64,000 bases of DNA from Nonlabens ulvanivorans (GTDB lineage: Bacteria; Bacteroidota; Bacteroidia; Flavobacteriales; Flavobacteriaceae): positions 186,001 to 250,000 of the forward strand of contig NZ_BBMK01000003.1 of NCBI RefSeq assembly GCF_000755285.1, read 5' to 3'. This document shows, piece by piece, positions 30,694-41,278 of the stretch. Within the stretch, counting starts at the first letter, position 1, and each line of letters starts with the position of its first letter. Below the pieces are notes generated by a model. It was not told the DNA's origin, made no database searches, and was given only the letters and a program-made list of their open reading frames with translations. Made by a program: the position numbers and the translations under genes.

Positions 30694-31170
30694 ATGAGAA
30701 AAAGACAGGCCAAGAAACGTCCTATCCTTCCGGATCCACGTTTTAACGACCAGCTAGTGACGCGTTTTGTGAACATGATGATGTTACACGGAAAGAAGTC
30801 TACAGCTTTTAAACTTTTTTATGATGCGATTGACATTGTAGAAGAGAAAAAACAAGATGACGAGAAAACGGCACTTGAATTATGGAAAGATGCATTATCT
30901 AATGTAATGCCTCACGTTGAAGTACGCAGCCGCCGTGTAGGTGGAGCTACTTTTCAGATTCCTATGCAAATTCGTCCAGATAGAAAAATATCTACTGCTA
31001 TGAAGTGGTTGATAGGTTATTCACGTAAGCGTAATGAGAAAAGTTTTTCTCAAAAATTAGCTTCTGAAATCCTAGCTGCTTCTAAAGAAGAAGGTGCTGC
31101 TGTTAAGAAAAAGACAGATACTCATAAGATGGCCGAGGCTAACAAGGCATTCTCTCACTTTAGATTCTAA
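30694..31170 (+). CDS. rpsG: 30S ribosomal protein S7, 158 aa
   Basis: Nucleates assembly of the 30S head. [19 protein letters not shown] opening, [16 protein letters not shown] helix and the [13 protein letters not shown] end are typical. In E. coli this protein represses the str operon; no such site can be shown here. Six bases before fusA. Confidence 0.98.
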   Translation: MRKRQAKKRPILPDPRFNDQLVTRFVNMMMLHGKKSTAFKLFYDAIDIVEEKKQDDEKTALELWKDALSNVMPHVEVRSRRVGGATFQIPMQIRPDRKISTAMKWLIGYSRKRNEKSFSQKLASEILAASKEEGAAVKKKTDTHKMAEANKAFSHFRF

Positions 31171-31176
31171 GAAACA

Positions 31177-33318
31177 ATGGCTAGAGATTTAAAATACACA
31201 AGAAATATAGGAATTGCTGCTCATATTGATGCAGGAAAAACTACTACAACAGAACGTATTCTTTACTATACTGGAGTTTCTCACAAGATTGGTGAGGTTC
31301 ATGATGGTGCAGCTACTATGGACTGGATGGAGCAAGAGCAGGAGCGTGGTATTACTATCACATCTGCTGCAACTACTTGTACTTGGAAGTTCCCGTTAGA
31401 AAATGCACAGCCGTTACCTGATACTAAAGATTATCACTTTAATATTATTGATACTCCTGGTCACGTTGATTTTACCGTAGAGGTAAACAGATCTTTACGT
31501 GTACTAGATGGTCTTGTTTTCTTGTTTAGTGCTGTTGATGGTGTTGAGCCACAATCAGAGACTAACTGGAGACTTGCTGATAATTACAAGGTGCCACGTA
31601 TTGGTTTTGTAAACAAAATGGATCGTCAAGGTTCTAATTTCCTTGCTGTATGTCAGCAAGTAAAGGATATGTTGAAATCTAACGCTGTGCCAATTGTTCT
31701 GAACATTGGTGATGAGGCTGATTTTAAAGGTATTGTAGATTTAGTAAAAAACCGTGCTATCGTATGGCATGATGAGACTCAAGGTTCAACATTTGATGTT
31801 GTTGATATCCCTGAGGATATGAAAGCTGAGGCAAAGAAATATCGTGGTATGCTTATCGAAGAGGTAGCTGCTTATGATGAGAATTTGCTTGAGAAATATA
31901 TGGAAGATGAAGACTCAATTACTGAGGATGAAGTGCATGCTGCTCTTCGTGCTGCTGTAATGGATATGTCTATCATTCCTATGATTTGTGGTTCTGCATT
32001 TAAGAACAAAGGTGTTCAGTTTTTACTAGATGCTGTTTGTCGTTATTTGCCTGCTCCTACAGATAAAGAAGGTATTAAAGGAATTAATCCTGACACTGAA
32101 GAAGAAGAATTACGTAAGCCTGATGTAAAGGAGCCGTTTGCTGCTCTAGCATTTAAGATTGCTACAGACCCTTTTGTTGGGCGTTTAGCTTTCTTCCGTG
32201 CATACTCTGGTCGTTTAGATGCAGGTTCTTATATCTTGAATAATCGTTCTGGTAAAAAAGAACGTATTTCTCGTATCTATCAGATGCATTCTAATAAACA
32301 AAATGCTATTGATTATATCGAAGCAGGTGATATAGGCGCAGCTGTTGGTTTTAAAGATATTAAAACTGGAGATACGATGTCTGATGAAAAGCATCCTATT
32401 GTTTTGGAATCTATGGATTTCCCAGATCCAGTAATTGGTATCGCGGTAGAGCCTAAGACTAAAGCAGATGTAGATAAGATGGGTATGGCTTTAGCTAAAT
32501 TAGCTGAAGAAGATCCAACTTTCCAAGTTAGAACTGATGAAGCTTCAGGTCAAACAATTATTTCAGGAATGGGTGAATTGCACCTTGATATTATTGTTGA
32601 TCGTATGCGTCGTGAGTTTAAGGTTGAGCTTAATCAAGGTGCTCCACAGGTTGAATATAAAGAAGCTATTACAAGAGCTGCAGATCACAGAGAAACTTAT
32701 AAGAAGCAATCTGGTGGTCGTGGTAAATTTGGTGATATTGTCTTTACTATCGAGCCTGCTGAAGAAAATGAAGAAGGTAAAGTAGAAGAAGGGTTACAAT
32801 TTATCAACAAGATTAAAGGTGGTAATGTTCCTAAGGAATTTGTCCCTGCTATTGAAAAAGGTTTCCGTGAAGCTATGAAGGCAGGACCTCTTGCTGGTTT
32901 TGAGATGGATAGTATGCGTGTTACTCTTACGGATGGATCTTTCCACCCAGTAGATTCTGATGCTCTTTCCTTCGAACTTGCTGCTAGAATGGGTTATAAG
33001 GCGTCTGCCAAATCTGCAGGTGCTGTTATACTTGAGCCTATCATGAAACTTGAAGTTATTACTCCTGAAGAAAACATGGGTGATATTGTAGGTGACTTAA
33101 ATCGTCGTCGTGGTCAAGTTAATGATATGGGTGATCGTGCAGGTGCAAAGGTTGTTAAAGCTGAAGTGCCGTTATCTGAAATGTTTGGTTACGTAACTAC
33201 ATTACGTACTCTTTCTTCAGGTCGTGCGACATCAACAATGGAATTTTCACACTATGCTGAGACTCCTTCCAACATTAGTGAAGAAGTAATCGCAGCAGCT
33301 AAAGGTGCAACAAACTAA
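31177..33318 (+). CDS. fusA: Elongation factor G, 713 aa
   Basis: Translocation GTPase. G1 [13 protein letters not shown] (about 16-28), G3 DTPGHVDF (about 92-99), G4 NKMDRQG (about 146-152), and the domain IV/V ends with [18 protein letters not shown]. The length matches EF-G. No tuf gene follows, as in other Bacteroidota; rpsJ follows directly and its start lies only 10 bases after the stop. Confidence 0.98.
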   Translation: MARDLKYTRNIGIAAHIDAGKTTTTERILYYTGVSHKIGEVHDGAATMDWMEQEQERGITITSAATTCTWKFPLENAQPLPDTKDYHFNIIDTPGHVDFTVEVNRSLRVLDGLVFLFSAVDGVEPQSETNWRLADNYKVPRIGFVNKMDRQGSNFLAVCQQVKDMLKSNAVPIVLNIGDEADFKGIVDLVKNRAIVWHDETQGSTFDVVDIPEDMKAEAKKYRGMLIEEVAAYDENLLEKYMEDEDSITEDEVHAALRAAVMDMSIIPMICGSAFKNKGVQFLLDAVCRYLPAPTDKEGIKGINPDTEEEELRKPDVKEPFAALAFKIATDPFVGRLAFFRAYSGRLDAGSYILNNRSGKKERISRIYQMHSNKQNAIDYIEAGDIGAAVGFKDIKTGDTMSDEKHPIVLESMDFPDPVIGIAVEPKTKADVDKMGMALAKLAEEDPTFQVRTDEASGQTIISGMGELHLDIIVDRMRREFKVELNQGAPQVEYKEAITRAADHRETYKKQSGGRGKFGDIVFTIEPAEENEEGKVEEGLQFINKIKGGNVPKEFVPAIEKGFREAMKAGPLAGFEMDSMRVTLTDGSFHPVDSDALSFELAARMGYKASAKSAGAVILEPIMKLEVITPEENMGDIVGDLNRRRGQVNDMGDRAGAKVVKAEVPLSEMFGYVTTLRTLSSGRATSTMEFSHYAETPSNISEEVIAAAKGATN

Positions 33319-33328
33319 TTTTCAAAAG

Positions 33329-33634
33329 ATGAGTCAAAAAATCAGAATTAAGTTAAAGTCTTACGATTACATGCTGGTAGATAAATCTGCTGAAAAAATC
33401 GTTAAAACAGTAAAGAGTACAGGTGCAGTGGTAACTGGTCCAATTCCACTACCAACTCATAAGAAAATCTTTACAGTATTAAGATCACCTCACGTTAATA
33501 AGAAGTCACGTGAGCAATTCCAATTAAGTTCTTACAAGAGATTGTTAGATATTTATAGTTCATCTAGCAAAACGATAGATGCCTTAATGAAATTGGAGTT
33601 ACCAAGTGGTGTTGAAGTTGAGATTAAAGTGTAA
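33329..33634 (+). CDS. rpsJ: 30S ribosomal protein S10, 101 aa
   Basis: Head protein of the small subunit, also NusG/NusE partner in transcription. [24 protein letters not shown] opening and [13 protein letters not shown] are diagnostic. Start at ATG 33329: the longer frame upstream overlaps fusA. It joins the str part (rpsL-rpsG-fusA) to the S10 cluster, with an unusual hairpin after it. Confidence 0.98.
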   Translation: MSQKIRIKLKSYDYMLVDKSAEKIVKTVKSTGAVVTGPIPLPTHKKIFTVLRSPHVNKKSREQFQLSSYKRLLDIYSSSSKTIDALMKLELPSGVEVEIKV

Positions 33635-33645
33635 TAAAACAAGTT

Positions 33646-33683
33646 TTATTAAATCACGCTTTTGCGAAAGCGTGATTTAATAA
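33646..33683. repeat. Perfect 17-bp stem-loop between rpsJ and rplC, carrying a palindrome variant
   Basis: Left arm 33646-33662, loop TGCG (a UNCG-type tetraloop in RNA), right arm 33667-33683, all 17 pairs perfect. The centre CGCTTTTGCGAAAGCG (33657-33672) is the dispersed palindrome with one change. No T tract follows directly (AATAACATTAATATAA), so it looks less like a terminator than an RNA processing or control element. It is the only copy within the ribosomal genes. Confidence 0.85.
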
Positions 33684-33710
33684 ATAACATTAATATAATA
33701 AATAATAATT

Positions 33711-34328
33711 ATGTCTGGGTTAATAGGAAGAAAAATCGGAATGACTAGCATTTATGATGAGAATGGTAAAAATATGCCATGTACGATCATAGAAGCAGGT
33801 CCTTGCGTTGTTACCCAAGTCAGAACTGAAGAAGTGGATGGCTATACTGCCCTTCAACTTGGTTTCGATGACAAATCAGACAAAAACGCATCTAAAGCGG
33901 CTCAAGGTCACTTTAAGAAAGCGGGAACTGGTGTCAAGAGAAAAGTTGTAGAATTTCAAGGTTTTGATGAGGTTTACAAATTAGGAGATGCAATCTCTGT
34001 TGATATATTCACTGAAGGTGAATTTATAGATGTATCAGGAACGTCAAAGGGTAAAGGTTTCCAAGGTGTTGTAAAACGTCATGGATTTGCTGGAGTTGGT
34101 CAAGCGACTCACGGTCAGCACAACCGTTTACGTGCACCAGGATCTATAGGTGCAGCCTCTTATCCTGCTCGTGTATTCAAAGGAATGCGCATGGCTGGAC
34201 AGATGGGTAATACAAAAGTTAAAGTTGAAAATTTAAGAGTTCTTAAAGTTGTTCCAGAAAAAAATCTTTTAGTTGTTAAAGGATGTGTACCTGGACATAA
34301 GAATGCTTATGTAATCTTACAGAAGTAA
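33711..34328 (+). CDS. rplC: 50S ribosomal protein L3, 205 aa
   Basis: Assembly initiator near the peptidyl-transferase centre. [16 protein letters not shown] opening, the [15 protein letters not shown] loop and [18 protein letters not shown] are typical. The central loop carries the Gln-containing motif that is methylated in some bacteria. Its stop codon overlaps the rplD start by one base (TAATG). Confidence 0.98.
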   Translation: MSGLIGRKIGMTSIYDENGKNMPCTIIEAGPCVVTQVRTEEVDGYTALQLGFDDKSDKNASKAAQGHFKKAGTGVKRKVVEFQGFDEVYKLGDAISVDIFTEGEFIDVSGTSKGKGFQGVVKRHGFAGVGQATHGQHNRLRAPGSIGAASYPARVFKGMRMAGQMGNTKVKVENLRVLKVVPEKNLLVVKGCVPGHKNAYVILQK

Positions 34329-34957
34329 TGAAGGTATCAGTTATAGACATTAAAGGAAAAGAAACTGGTCGTCAGGTAGAATTATCTGATAGCATTTTCG
34401 CAATTGAGCCTAATGATCACGCGATTTATCTAGATGTGAAACAATATCTAGCAAATCAACGTCAAGGAACTCATAAGGCTAAACAACGTGCTGAGATTAC
34501 TGGTAGTACCCGTAAGATTAAGAAGCAAAAAGGAACTGGTACAGCAAGAGCTGGATCTATAAAGTCTGGAGTTTTCAGAGGTGGTGGTCGTATATTCGGT
34601 CCTGTTCCTAGGGATTACTCTTTTAAATTAAATAAAGGTCAGAAGCGTTTAGCTCGCAAGTCTGTTTTGAGTCAGAAGATGGCTGAAGGTAATTTGCATA
34701 TCGTTGAAGACTTTAATTTTGAAGCTCCAAAAACTAAGAATTTTATCGATGTTTTGAAGTCTTTAGGATTAGATAATAAAAAATCTCTTTTTGTGTTGGG
34801 TGGTTCAAATAATAATGTATATTTGTCTTCTCGAAATTTGAAGGGTTCTGATGTTGTAACTAACTCAGAATTAAACACTTACAAGATTTTACATGCTAAT
34901 AGTGTGATAGTGTTAGAGAGCTCATTAGAAGGAATCGAGGAAACTTTAAGCAAATAG
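34328..34957 (+). CDS. rplD: 50S ribosomal protein L4, 209 aa
   Basis: Lines the exit tunnel. [19 protein letters not shown] and the [13 protein letters not shown] tunnel loop, followed by [20 protein letters not shown], are typical. In E. coli L4 controls the S10 operon; the hairpin upstream of rplC is the only candidate structure here. Starts within the rplC stop. Confidence 0.98.
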   Translation: MKVSVIDIKGKETGRQVELSDSIFAIEPNDHAIYLDVKQYLANQRQGTHKAKQRAEITGSTRKIKKQKGTGTARAGSIKSGVFRGGGRIFGPVPRDYSFKLNKGQKRLARKSVLSQKMAEGNLHIVEDFNFEAPKTKNFIDVLKSLGLDNKKSLFVLGGSNNNVYLSSRNLKGSDVVTNSELNTYKILHANSVIVLESSLEGIEETLSK

Positions 34958-34960
34958 GTC

Positions 34961-35251
34961 ATGAATATCTTAATAAAACCAATCATTACAGAAAAGGCTA
35001 CTAGCGATAGTGAGCTATTGAATCGTTATGGGTTTGAGGTTATGCCTAAAGCTAATAAGATTCAGATTAAAAATGCGGTTGAGGCGACTTATGGTGTTAC
35101 TGTTACTAAGGTAAGGACCATGAATGTTCGTGTTGAACGTAAAACAAAATTTACAAAATCAGGGATGCAAATTGGTAAAACAAAGGCTAGTAAAAAAGCT
35201 TTTGTACAATTGCAAGATGGAGATACCATCGACCTTTATAGTAATATATAA
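34961..35251 (+). CDS. rplW: 50S ribosomal protein L23, 96 aa
   Basis: Exit-site protein that binds trigger factor and SRP. LIKPIITEKATSDSE opening, RYGFEVMPKANKIQIKNAVE and the VRTMNVRVERKTKF extension are typical. Three bases after rplD. Confidence 0.98.
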   Translation: MNILIKPIITEKATSDSELLNRYGFEVMPKANKIQIKNAVEATYGVTVTKVRTMNVRVERKTKFTKSGMQIGKTKASKKAFVQLQDGDTIDLYSNI

Positions 35252-35267
35252 ATAATACAGACAAAAG

Positions 35268-36092
35268 ATGTCAGTTAGAAAATTAAAACCTGTTACTCCT
35301 GGACAGCGATTTAGAGTTGTTAATGGCTATGATGCCATAACGACTGATAAGCCGGAAAAGAGTTTACTCGCTCCGAAAAAACGTTCAGGTGGTCGTAATG
35401 CAAGTGGTCGTATGACTATGCGTTACAAAGGTGGTGGTCATAAAAGACGCTACCGTATTATAGACTTTAAGAGAGATAAGCAAGGTGTTCCTGCTACAAT
35501 CGCGTCTATAGAGTATGATCCAAATAGGACTGCTTTTATTGCTTTAGTGAATTATCAAGATGGAGAAAAGCGTTATGTTATAGCTCAGAATGGTTTGCAA
35601 GTTGGTCAGAATATTGTTTCTGGTGACTCTGTTGCTCCTGAGGTTGGTAATGCGATGAAATTGTCTAGTATTCCTTTAGGTAGTATCATTAGTTGTATTG
35701 AGTTGCATCCTGGTCAGGGAGCTGTTATTGCTCGTAGTGCTGGTTCATTTGCTCAGTTAATGGCAAGAGACGGTAAGTACGCAACTGTTAAAATGCCTTC
35801 TGGTGAAACTAGGTTAGTTTTGCAAGAATGTTTAGCTACAATTGGCGCTGTTTCTAATAGTGATCATCAGTTAGTAGTTAGTGGTAAGGCTGGTAGATCG
35901 CGATGGTTAGGTAGAAGACCTAGAACTCGTCCTGTTGTTATGAATCCTGTCGATCACCCTATGGGTGGTGGTGAAGGTAAGTCTTCAGGTGGTCATCCAC
36001 GTTCTCGTAACGGTATACCTGCTAAGGGTTATCGTACTCGTGACAAGAATAAAGCAAGTACTCAATATATTTTAGAACGTAGAAAGAAATAA
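35268..36092 (+). CDS. rplB: 50S ribosomal protein L2, 274 aa
   Basis: Needed for peptidyl-transferase activity and subunit joining. [51 protein letters not shown] with the conserved His near the catalytic centre, and the RTRDKNKAS tail are diagnostic. Two bases before rpsS. Confidence 0.98.
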   Translation: MSVRKLKPVTPGQRFRVVNGYDAITTDKPEKSLLAPKKRSGGRNASGRMTMRYKGGGHKRRYRIIDFKRDKQGVPATIASIEYDPNRTAFIALVNYQDGEKRYVIAQNGLQVGQNIVSGDSVAPEVGNAMKLSSIPLGSIISCIELHPGQGAVIARSAGSFAQLMARDGKYATVKMPSGETRLVLQECLATIGAVSNSDHQLVVSGKAGRSRWLGRRPRTRPVVMNPVDHPMGGGEGKSSGGHPRSRNGIPAKGYRTRDKNKASTQYILERRKK

Positions 36093-36094
36093 TT

Positions 36095-36376
36095 ATGGCT
36101 CGTTCATTAAAAAAAGGACCTTATGTATTCCATAAGTTGGAAACTAAGGTGGCTCAAAATGTTGAGTCCGGAAAAAAGACTGTTATTAAAACTTGGTCTC
36201 GTGCATCAATGATTACTCCTGACTTTGTTGGGCAAACTATTGGTGTTCATAATGGGAAGCAATTTATTCCTGTTTATGTAACAGAGAATATGGTTGGTCA
36301 CAAGTTAGGTGAATTCTCTCCAACAAGATCTTTCAGGGGGGGTCATGCTGGAGCTAAGAACAAAGGAAAAAAGTAA
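36095..36376 (+). CDS. rpsS: 30S ribosomal protein S19, 93 aa
   Basis: Forms the head complex with S13. [11 protein letters not shown] opening and [13 protein letters not shown] near the end. The family reads FRGHAG, here FRGGHAG, because of a seven-G run at 36336-36342. The extra glycine in a nearly invariant loop suggests a sequence error. Confidence 0.98.
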   Translation: MARSLKKGPYVFHKLETKVAQNVESGKKTVIKTWSRASMITPDFVGQTIGVHNGKQFIPVYVTENMVGHKLGEFSPTRSFRGGHAGAKNKGKK

Positions 36377-36384
36377 TCTAAGCT

Positions 36385-36795
36385 ATGGGAGTTCGTAAAA
36401 AACAAATGGCTGAAAGGCTTAAGGAGGAAAAGAAGAGCGTCGCATTTGCTAAGCTTAACAACTGTCCTACTAGTCCTCGTAAGATGAGGTTAGTGGCAGA
36501 TATCATTAGAGGTAAAAAGGTTGAGGATTCTTTAAATATTTTAAAGTTTTCATCTAAAGAAGCTGCTCGTAGACTTGATAAATTAGTTTTATCTGCTATA
36601 GCTAATTGGCAAGCAAAGAATGAGGATTCTGATGTAGCTGAAGCTGGTCTTTTTATTAAAGAGATAAGAGTTGATGGTGGATCTATGTTGAAAAGGTTGC
36701 GTCCAGCGCCCCAAGGTAGAGCACATAGAATAAGAAAGAGATCGAACCACGTTACTGTTGTGTTAGGTCAAACTAATAATACAGAGGTTAACTAA
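36385..36795 (+). CDS. rplV: 50S ribosomal protein L22, 136 aa
   Basis: Exit-tunnel protein. [27 protein letters not shown] and the C-terminal hairpin [21 protein letters not shown] are typical. Sits between rpsS and rpsC. The N-terminus has a basic extension ([15 protein letters not shown]) of about 19 residues before the core, known in Bacteroidota. Confidence 0.97.
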   Translation: MGVRKKQMAERLKEEKKSVAFAKLNNCPTSPRKMRLVADIIRGKKVEDSLNILKFSSKEAARRLDKLVLSAIANWQAKNEDSDVAEAGLFIKEIRVDGGSMLKRLRPAPQGRAHRIRKRSNHVTVVLGQTNNTEVN

Positions 36796-36803
36796 AAAAG
36801 GAT

Positions 36804-37526
36804 ATGGGACAAAAAACTAATCCGATAGGAAATCGTTTAGGTATCATCAGAGGATGGGAATCTAACTGGTACGGTGGTAATGATTATGGTGACAAGCTTG
36901 CTGAGGATGATAAAATACGTAAGTATATTCATGCTCGTTTATCTAAAGCTAGTGTTTCAAGGGTTATTATAGAACGTACTTTGAAACTAGTAACTGTGAC
37001 TATAACTACTGCTAGACCTGGTATTATCATAGGTAAAGGTGGTCAGGAGGTAGATCGTCTTAAGGAAGAGCTTAAGAAGATTACTGGAAAAGATGTACAG
37101 ATCAATATTCATGAAATTAAACGTCCTGAACTTGATGCCTTTTTGGTAGGAGCAAGTGTGGCTCGTCAAATTGAAAATAGAATTTCATATAGACGTGCGA
37201 TTAAGATGGCTATTGCTGCGGCAATGCGTATGAATGCTGAAGGAATTAAAATACAAATCTCTGGTAGGTTAAATGGTGCTGAAATGGCTCGTTCTGAATC
37301 TTACAAAGACGGTAGAATTCCTTTATCTACATTCCGTGCTGACATAGATTATGCTTTAGTAGAGGCTCATACAACTTATGGTCGTCTGGGTGTTAAGGTT
37401 TGGATCATGAAAGGTGAGGTTTATGGAAAGCGTGAGTTATCTCCGTTAGTAGGTTTATCGAAGAAACAAAGTAAATCAGATGGCGGCTCTGGAAACAGAG
37501 GTGGAAATCGTCGTCGCAGAAAATAA
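36804..37526 (+). CDS. rpsC: 30S ribosomal protein S3, 240 aa
   Basis: mRNA entry-site protein. [23 protein letters not shown] opening in two parts, KH domain with [17 protein letters not shown], and [15 protein letters not shown]. The C-terminal tail is basic and Gly/Asn-rich ([14 protein letters not shown]), typical for the group. Confidence 0.98.
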   Translation: MGQKTNPIGNRLGIIRGWESNWYGGNDYGDKLAEDDKIRKYIHARLSKASVSRVIIERTLKLVTVTITTARPGIIIGKGGQEVDRLKEELKKITGKDVQINIHEIKRPELDAFLVGASVARQIENRISYRRAIKMAIAAAMRMNAEGIKIQISGRLNGAEMARSESYKDGRIPLSTFRADIDYALVEAHTTYGRLGVKVWIMKGEVYGKRELSPLVGLSKKQSKSDGGSGNRGGNRRRRK

Positions 37527-37535
37527 TAGCTAGAG

Positions 37536-37958
37536 ATGTTACAACCTAGAAAGACAAAGTTTAGAAAACAGCAGAAGGGTCGCATGAAGGGTAATTCCGG
37601 ACGCGGTAATCAGCTAGCGTATGGTACATTTGGTATCAAATCATTAGATTCAGAATTTATTAATTCTCGTCAAATTGAGGCTGCGCGTATTGCTGCAACT
37701 CGTTATATGAAGAGGGAAGGTTCATTATGGATTAAAATATTCCCGGATAAGCCTATTACTAAGAAGCCTTTAGAGGTTCGTATGGGTAAAGGAAAAGGTG
37801 CGGTAGAATATTGGGCTGCGGTAGTTAAGCCAGGTAGAATTTTATTTGAAATTTCAGGTGTTCCACTTGAAACAGCGAAGGAAGCTCTTAGGTTAGCGGC
37901 ACAAAAGTTACCGGTTAAAACAAAATTTATAGTCGCTCGCGATTTTCAAGAACAATAA
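37536..37958 (+). CDS. rplP: 50S ribosomal protein L16, 140 aa
   Basis: Near the A-site finger. [19 protein letters not shown], the [23 protein letters not shown] signature region and [12 protein letters not shown] are all present. Six bases before rpmC. Confidence 0.98.
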   Translation: MLQPRKTKFRKQQKGRMKGNSGRGNQLAYGTFGIKSLDSEFINSRQIEAARIAATRYMKREGSLWIKIFPDKPITKKPLEVRMGKGKGAVEYWAAVVKPGRILFEISGVPLETAKEALRLAAQKLPVKTKFIVARDFQEQ

Positions 37959-37964
37959 GTAGTT

Positions 37965-38147
37965 ATGAAACAATCAGAGGTAAAAGGTTATTCTGCTGCT
38001 GAACTTAGTGATAAGTTGGCAGAATCACAGAAGGTTTATGCGGATCTTACGAGAACGCATATAGTGTCGCCATTAGACAATCCTTCTCAAATTAAGGATC
38101 TGCGTAGAACTATCGCTCGGCTTAAAACGGCTATAAATAATCAGTAG
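37965..38147 (+). CDS. rpmC: 50S ribosomal protein L29, 60 aa
   Basis: Small two-helix protein near the exit site. MKQSEVKGYSAAELSDKL and the DLRRTIARLKTAIN end. In the middle THIVSPLDNPSQIKDLRR matches the usual 'VSGQLENPSQIRKVRR' type. Confidence 0.96.
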   Translation: MKQSEVKGYSAAELSDKLAESQKVYADLTRTHIVSPLDNPSQIKDLRRTIARLKTAINNQ

Positions 38148-38156
38148 ACGAACATT

Positions 38157-38414
38157 ATGGAAACTAGAAATTTAAGAAAAGAACGTATTGGTGTAGTAAG
38201 AAGTAACAAGATGGATAAAAGCATCGTTGTTGCTGAAGTTAAGAAGAGAAAACACCCTATGTATGGAAAGTTCGTTTTAAAGACTAAGAAATACGTTGCT
38301 CATGATGAAAAGAATGAGTGTAATGAAGGTGATACAGTGCGTATCATGGAGACTCGACCTCTTAGTAAGTCTAAGAATTGGAGATTAGTAGAAATTATAG
38401 AAAGAGCTAAGTAA
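38157..38414 (+). CDS. rpsQ: 30S ribosomal protein S17, 85 aa
   Basis: 16S rRNA binding OB-fold protein. [19 protein letters not shown] and [19 protein letters not shown], then [23 protein letters not shown] are family hallmarks. Stop overlaps the rplN start by one base (TAATG). Confidence 0.98.
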   Translation: METRNLRKERIGVVRSNKMDKSIVVAEVKKRKHPMYGKFVLKTKKYVAHDEKNECNEGDTVRIMETRPLSKSKNWRLVEIIERAK

Positions 38415-38781
38415 TGTTACAACAAGAATCAAGACTTAAGGTGGCTGATAATACTGGAGCAAAAGAAGTGCTTTGTATTAGAGTGTTAGGTGGTACTAAA
38501 AGAAGGTATGCATCAGTAGGAGATAAAATTGTTGTTTCTGTTAAAGAGGCTACACCTAATGGTAATATCAAAAAAGGTGCTGTTTCTACCGCAGTAGTAG
38601 TAAGAACTAAAAAAGAGGTGCGTCGACAGATGGATCTTATATACGATTTGACGATAATGCTTGTGTATTATTGAATCCTAACTCGGAAATGAGAGGTACT
38701 CGTGTATTTGGACCGGTTGCGAGAGAATTGCGTGATAAGCAATTTATGAAAATAGTTTCATTAGCTCCAGAAGTATTATAA
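38414..38781 (+). CDS. rplN: 50S ribosomal protein L14 (frame interrupted), 122 aa
   Basis: Subunit-interface protein and target of Rsf[28 protein letters not shown] and [15 protein letters not shown] are typical. The frame breaks at 38627: CGACAGATGG needs one more C (CGACCAGATGG) to read [19 protein letters not shown]. The frame then runs to [16 protein letters not shown] and a stop at 38779-38781, giving the normal length. L14 is essential, so this is almost surely a CC-to-C sequence error. Confidence 0.97.
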
Positions 38782-38790
38782 TTTACAATC

Positions 38791-39102
38791 ATGGTAAAGG
38801 TAAAAATTAAAACAGGAGATAAAGTACGTGTACTTGCTGGAGAACATAAAGGTTCTGAAGGTGTTATTACTCGTATTTTTAAAGACAAAAATAAAGCCAT
38901 CGTGGAAGGTGTGAATATGGTCTCAAAGCATGAGAAGCCAAGCGCTACCAATCCACAAGGTGGGATTAAAGAAATGGAAGCTCCAATGCAGATTTCTAAT
39001 TTGTCATTGATTGACAATAATGGTAAAACAACTCGTGTTGGTTATCGTATGGAAGGTGATAAGAAGGTTCGATTTGCTAAAACAACAAACGATTTAATTT
39101 AG
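38791..39102 (+). CDS. rplX: 50S ribosomal protein L24, 103 aa
   Basis: Assembly initiator at the 5' end of 23S r[27 protein letters not shown] is the KOW motif; then [22 protein letters not shown]. Two bases before rplE. Confidence 0.98.
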   Translation: MVKVKIKTGDKVRVLAGEHKGSEGVITRIFKDKNKAIVEGVNMVSKHEKPSATNPQGGIKEMEAPMQISNLSLIDNNGKTTRVGYRMEGDKKVRFAKTTNDLI

Positions 39103-39104
39103 TC

Positions 39105-39656
39105 ATGGCATATATTCCTAGACTCAAGACAGAATATAAGGAGCGCGTTGCCGCTTCTTTAAAAGAGGAATTCGGTTACAATAATGTAATGGAGATTCCT
39201 AAGTTGCAAAAGATAGTATTAAGCCGTGGTGTTGGTGCTGCAGTTGCTGATAAGAAATTGATTGATTACGCTCTTGATGAGTTAACAACAATTACAGGTC
39301 AAAAAGCTGTTGCTACACTTTCTAAGAAAGATGTCGCTTCTTTTAAGTTACGTAAGGGTATGCCTATTGGTGTAAAGGTTACGTTAAGAGGTGAGCGTAT
39401 GTACGAATTTCTAGATCGACTGGTTACGGTAGCGTTACCACGTGTTAGAGATTTTCAAGGTATCAAAGCTAGTGGTTTTGATGGAAGAGGAAATTATAAT
39501 TTAGGAATTACTGAGCAAATCATCTTTCCAGAAATAAATATAGATAAGGTTAATAAAATCTCTGGTATGGATATTACATTCGTTACTAGTGCTCAAACTG
39601 ATAAAGAGGCAAAGTCTCTTCTTGGTGAGCTTGGTTTACCTTTCAAAAAGGATTAA
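39105..39656 (+). CDS. rplE: 50S ribosomal protein L5, 183 aa
   Basis: 5S rRNA binding protein. [13 protein letters not shown] opening, [23 protein letters not shown] and GLTEQ-type IFPEI segment ([18 protein letters not shown]) with [20 protein letters not shown]. Four bases before rpsN. Confidence 0.98.
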   Translation: MAYIPRLKTEYKERVAASLKEEFGYNNVMEIPKLQKIVLSRGVGAAVADKKLIDYALDELTTITGQKAVATLSKKDVASFKLRKGMPIGVKVTLRGERMYEFLDRLVTVALPRVRDFQGIKASGFDGRGNYNLGITEQIIFPEINIDKVNKISGMDITFVTSAQTDKEAKSLLGELGLPFKKD

Positions 39657-39660
39657 TACA

Positions 39661-39930
39661 ATGGCAAAAGAATCAATGAAAGCGCGTGAGCGCAAACGTG
39701 AGGCACTAATTGCAAAGTATGCGGACAAGCGCAAAGCTTTGAAGGAAGCTGGAGATTATGAAGCTCTTCAGAAGTTGCCTAAAAATGCATCTCCGGTAAG
39801 ACAACATAATAGATGTAAGCTTACGGGTAGGCCAAAAGGTTATATGAGACAGTTCGGTATTTCCCGTGTTCTTTTTAGAGAGATGGCAAATCAAGGTTTA
39901 ATCCCAGGAGTTAAAAAAGCTAGTTGGTAA
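39661..39930 (+). CDS. rpsN: 30S ribosomal protein S14, zinc-independent type, 89 aa
   Basis: Head protein. [25 protein letters not shown] opening in two parts, [31 protein letters not shown] and [11 protein letters not shown]. It lacks the CxxC pairs of the zinc form. Start at ATG 39661 because the longer frame overlaps rplE. Confidence 0.98.
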   Translation: MAKESMKARERKREALIAKYADKRKALKEAGDYEALQKLPKNASPVRQHNRCKLTGRPKGYMRQFGISRVLFREMANQGLIPGVKKASW

Positions 39931-39949
39931 TTAGCTTAAATATAGCATT

Positions 39950-40348
39950 ATGAATACAGATCCAATCGCAGATTATTTAACTAGAATTAGAAATGCAGTA
40001 CGTGCTAATCACCGTGTTGTAGATGTTCCGGCTTCTAAGTTAAAAAAAGAAATTACTAAGATTTTATTTGATCAAGGTTATATTCTGAGTTATAAGTTTG
40101 AGGAGCATGCCGCTCAGGATAACATAAAGATAGCTTTGAAATATGATAGAGAAACAAAAGAATCGGTTATAAAGGATATTCAAAGGTTGAGTAAGCCAGG
40201 TTTACGTAAATATGCTGGTGCAGGTGAATTACCTAGAATTCTTAATGGATTAGGTGTTGCCATTGTTTCAACTAGTAAAGGTGTAATGACAGATAAACAA
40301 GCTCGTACGGAAAACGTAGGTGGTGAAGTTCTGTGTTACGTATATTAA
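39950..40348 (+). CDS. rpsH: 30S ribosomal protein S8, 132 aa
   Basis: Central-domain organiser of 16S rRNA and, in E. coli, spc operon repressor. MNTDPIADYLTRIRNA and the C-terminal GVAIVSTSKGVMTDKQARTENVGGEVLCYVY, in two parts, are diagnostic. Confidence 0.98.
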   Translation: MNTDPIADYLTRIRNAVRANHRVVDVPASKLKKEITKILFDQGYILSYKFEEHAAQDNIKIALKYDRETKESVIKDIQRLSKPGLRKYAGAGELPRILNGLGVAIVSTSKGVMTDKQARTENVGGEVLCYVY

Positions 40349-40358
40349 ATAATTAGAT

Positions 40359-40901
40359 ATGTCTAGAATAGGAAATAATCCCGTAGCAATTCCAGCTGGT
40401 GTTACTGTAAAGGTTGACAACGGAGTTATAAATGTTGAAGGTAAGTTAGGTAAGCTTACTCAGAATTACTCTGATGTTACCATTAAGGTAGAAGGAGAAG
40501 AAGTTTTGGTAACACGCCCTTCTGATTCTAAGGATCATAAAGCTAAGCATGGCTTGTATAGGTCTTTGGTTTTTAATATGATTGCTGGAGTTTCTGAAGG
40601 TTGGTCTAAGGAACTTGAATTAGTTGGAGTTGGATATAGAGCATCTAATCAAGGGCAGGTATTAGATTTAGCATTAGGATTTTCTCATAATATCGTATTA
40701 GATATTGCTGAAGAGGTTAAAGTTGAAACTATTTCTGAAAAAGGTAAGAATCCTAAGATTAAATTATCGTCTTTTGACAAGCAATTAGTTGGTCAAGTAG
40801 CTGCTAAAATAAGATCTTTCAGAAAACCTGAGCCTTATAAAGGAAAAGGTGTTAAATTTGTGGGTGAACAATTAAGAAGAAAAGCTGGTAAATCAGCATA
40901 A
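40359..40901 (+). CDS. rplF: 50S ribosomal protein L6, 180 aa
   Basis: Near the factor-binding site. SRIGNNPVAIPAGVTV opening, GLYRSLVFNMIAGVSEGW, and PEPYKGKGVKFVGEQLRRKAGKSA at the end. Two L6 repeats of the usual length. Confidence 0.98.
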   Translation: MSRIGNNPVAIPAGVTVKVDNGVINVEGKLGKLTQNYSDVTIKVEGEEVLVTRPSDSKDHKAKHGLYRSLVFNMIAGVSEGWSKELELVGVGYRASNQGQVLDLALGFSHNIVLDIAEEVKVETISEKGKNPKIKLSSFDKQLVGQVAAKIRSFRKPEPYKGKGVKFVGEQLRRKAGKSA

Positions 40902-40913
40902 TAGATAAGTATT

Positions 40914-41261
40914 ATGGCATTTTCAAAGTCTGAAAGAAGAAATAAAATCCGTCGCAGAATTCGTAAGAATATTTCGGGTACAGCTGAGCGTCCTCGTTTA
41001 TCGGTATACCGTAGTAATAAAGAGATTTATGCTCAGGTTATTAATGACGTGGATGGAGTTACAATTGCTTCAGCTTCATCAAGAGATTTAAAGTCAAATG
41101 GAGAAAAAATTTCCATTGCAAATGAGGTTGGTAAAGCTGTTGCAGAGAAGGCTAGAGCTGCAGGTGTTGAAACGGTATCATTTGATCGTGGAGGTTATCT
41201 TTATCATGGACGTGTGTTGTCTTTGGCTAATGGGGCTAGAGAAGCTGGTCTTAAATTTTAA
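40914..41261 (+). CDS. rplR: 50S ribosomal protein L18, 115 aa
   Basis: 5S rRNA binder. Basic N-terminus ([30 protein letters not shown] in two parts) and the C-terminal [26 protein letters not shown], in two parts, are diagnostic. Confidence 0.98.
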   Translation: MAFSKSERRNKIRRRIRKNISGTAERPRLSVYRSNKEIYAQVINDVDGVTIASASSRDLKSNGEKISIANEVGKAVAEKARAAGVETVSFDRGGYLYHGRVLSLANGAREAGLKF

Positions 41262-41278
41262 TTACAAACATTACAGTA

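Noticed and set aside
38414..38781. rplN as a true pseudogene
   Set aside because: L14 is essential and the other frame restores the full family sequence with one C.
38637..39017. Minus-strand frame of 126 aa across rplN-rplX
   Set aside because: Antisense to rplX and the true end of rplN; it appears only because the rplN frame is broken.
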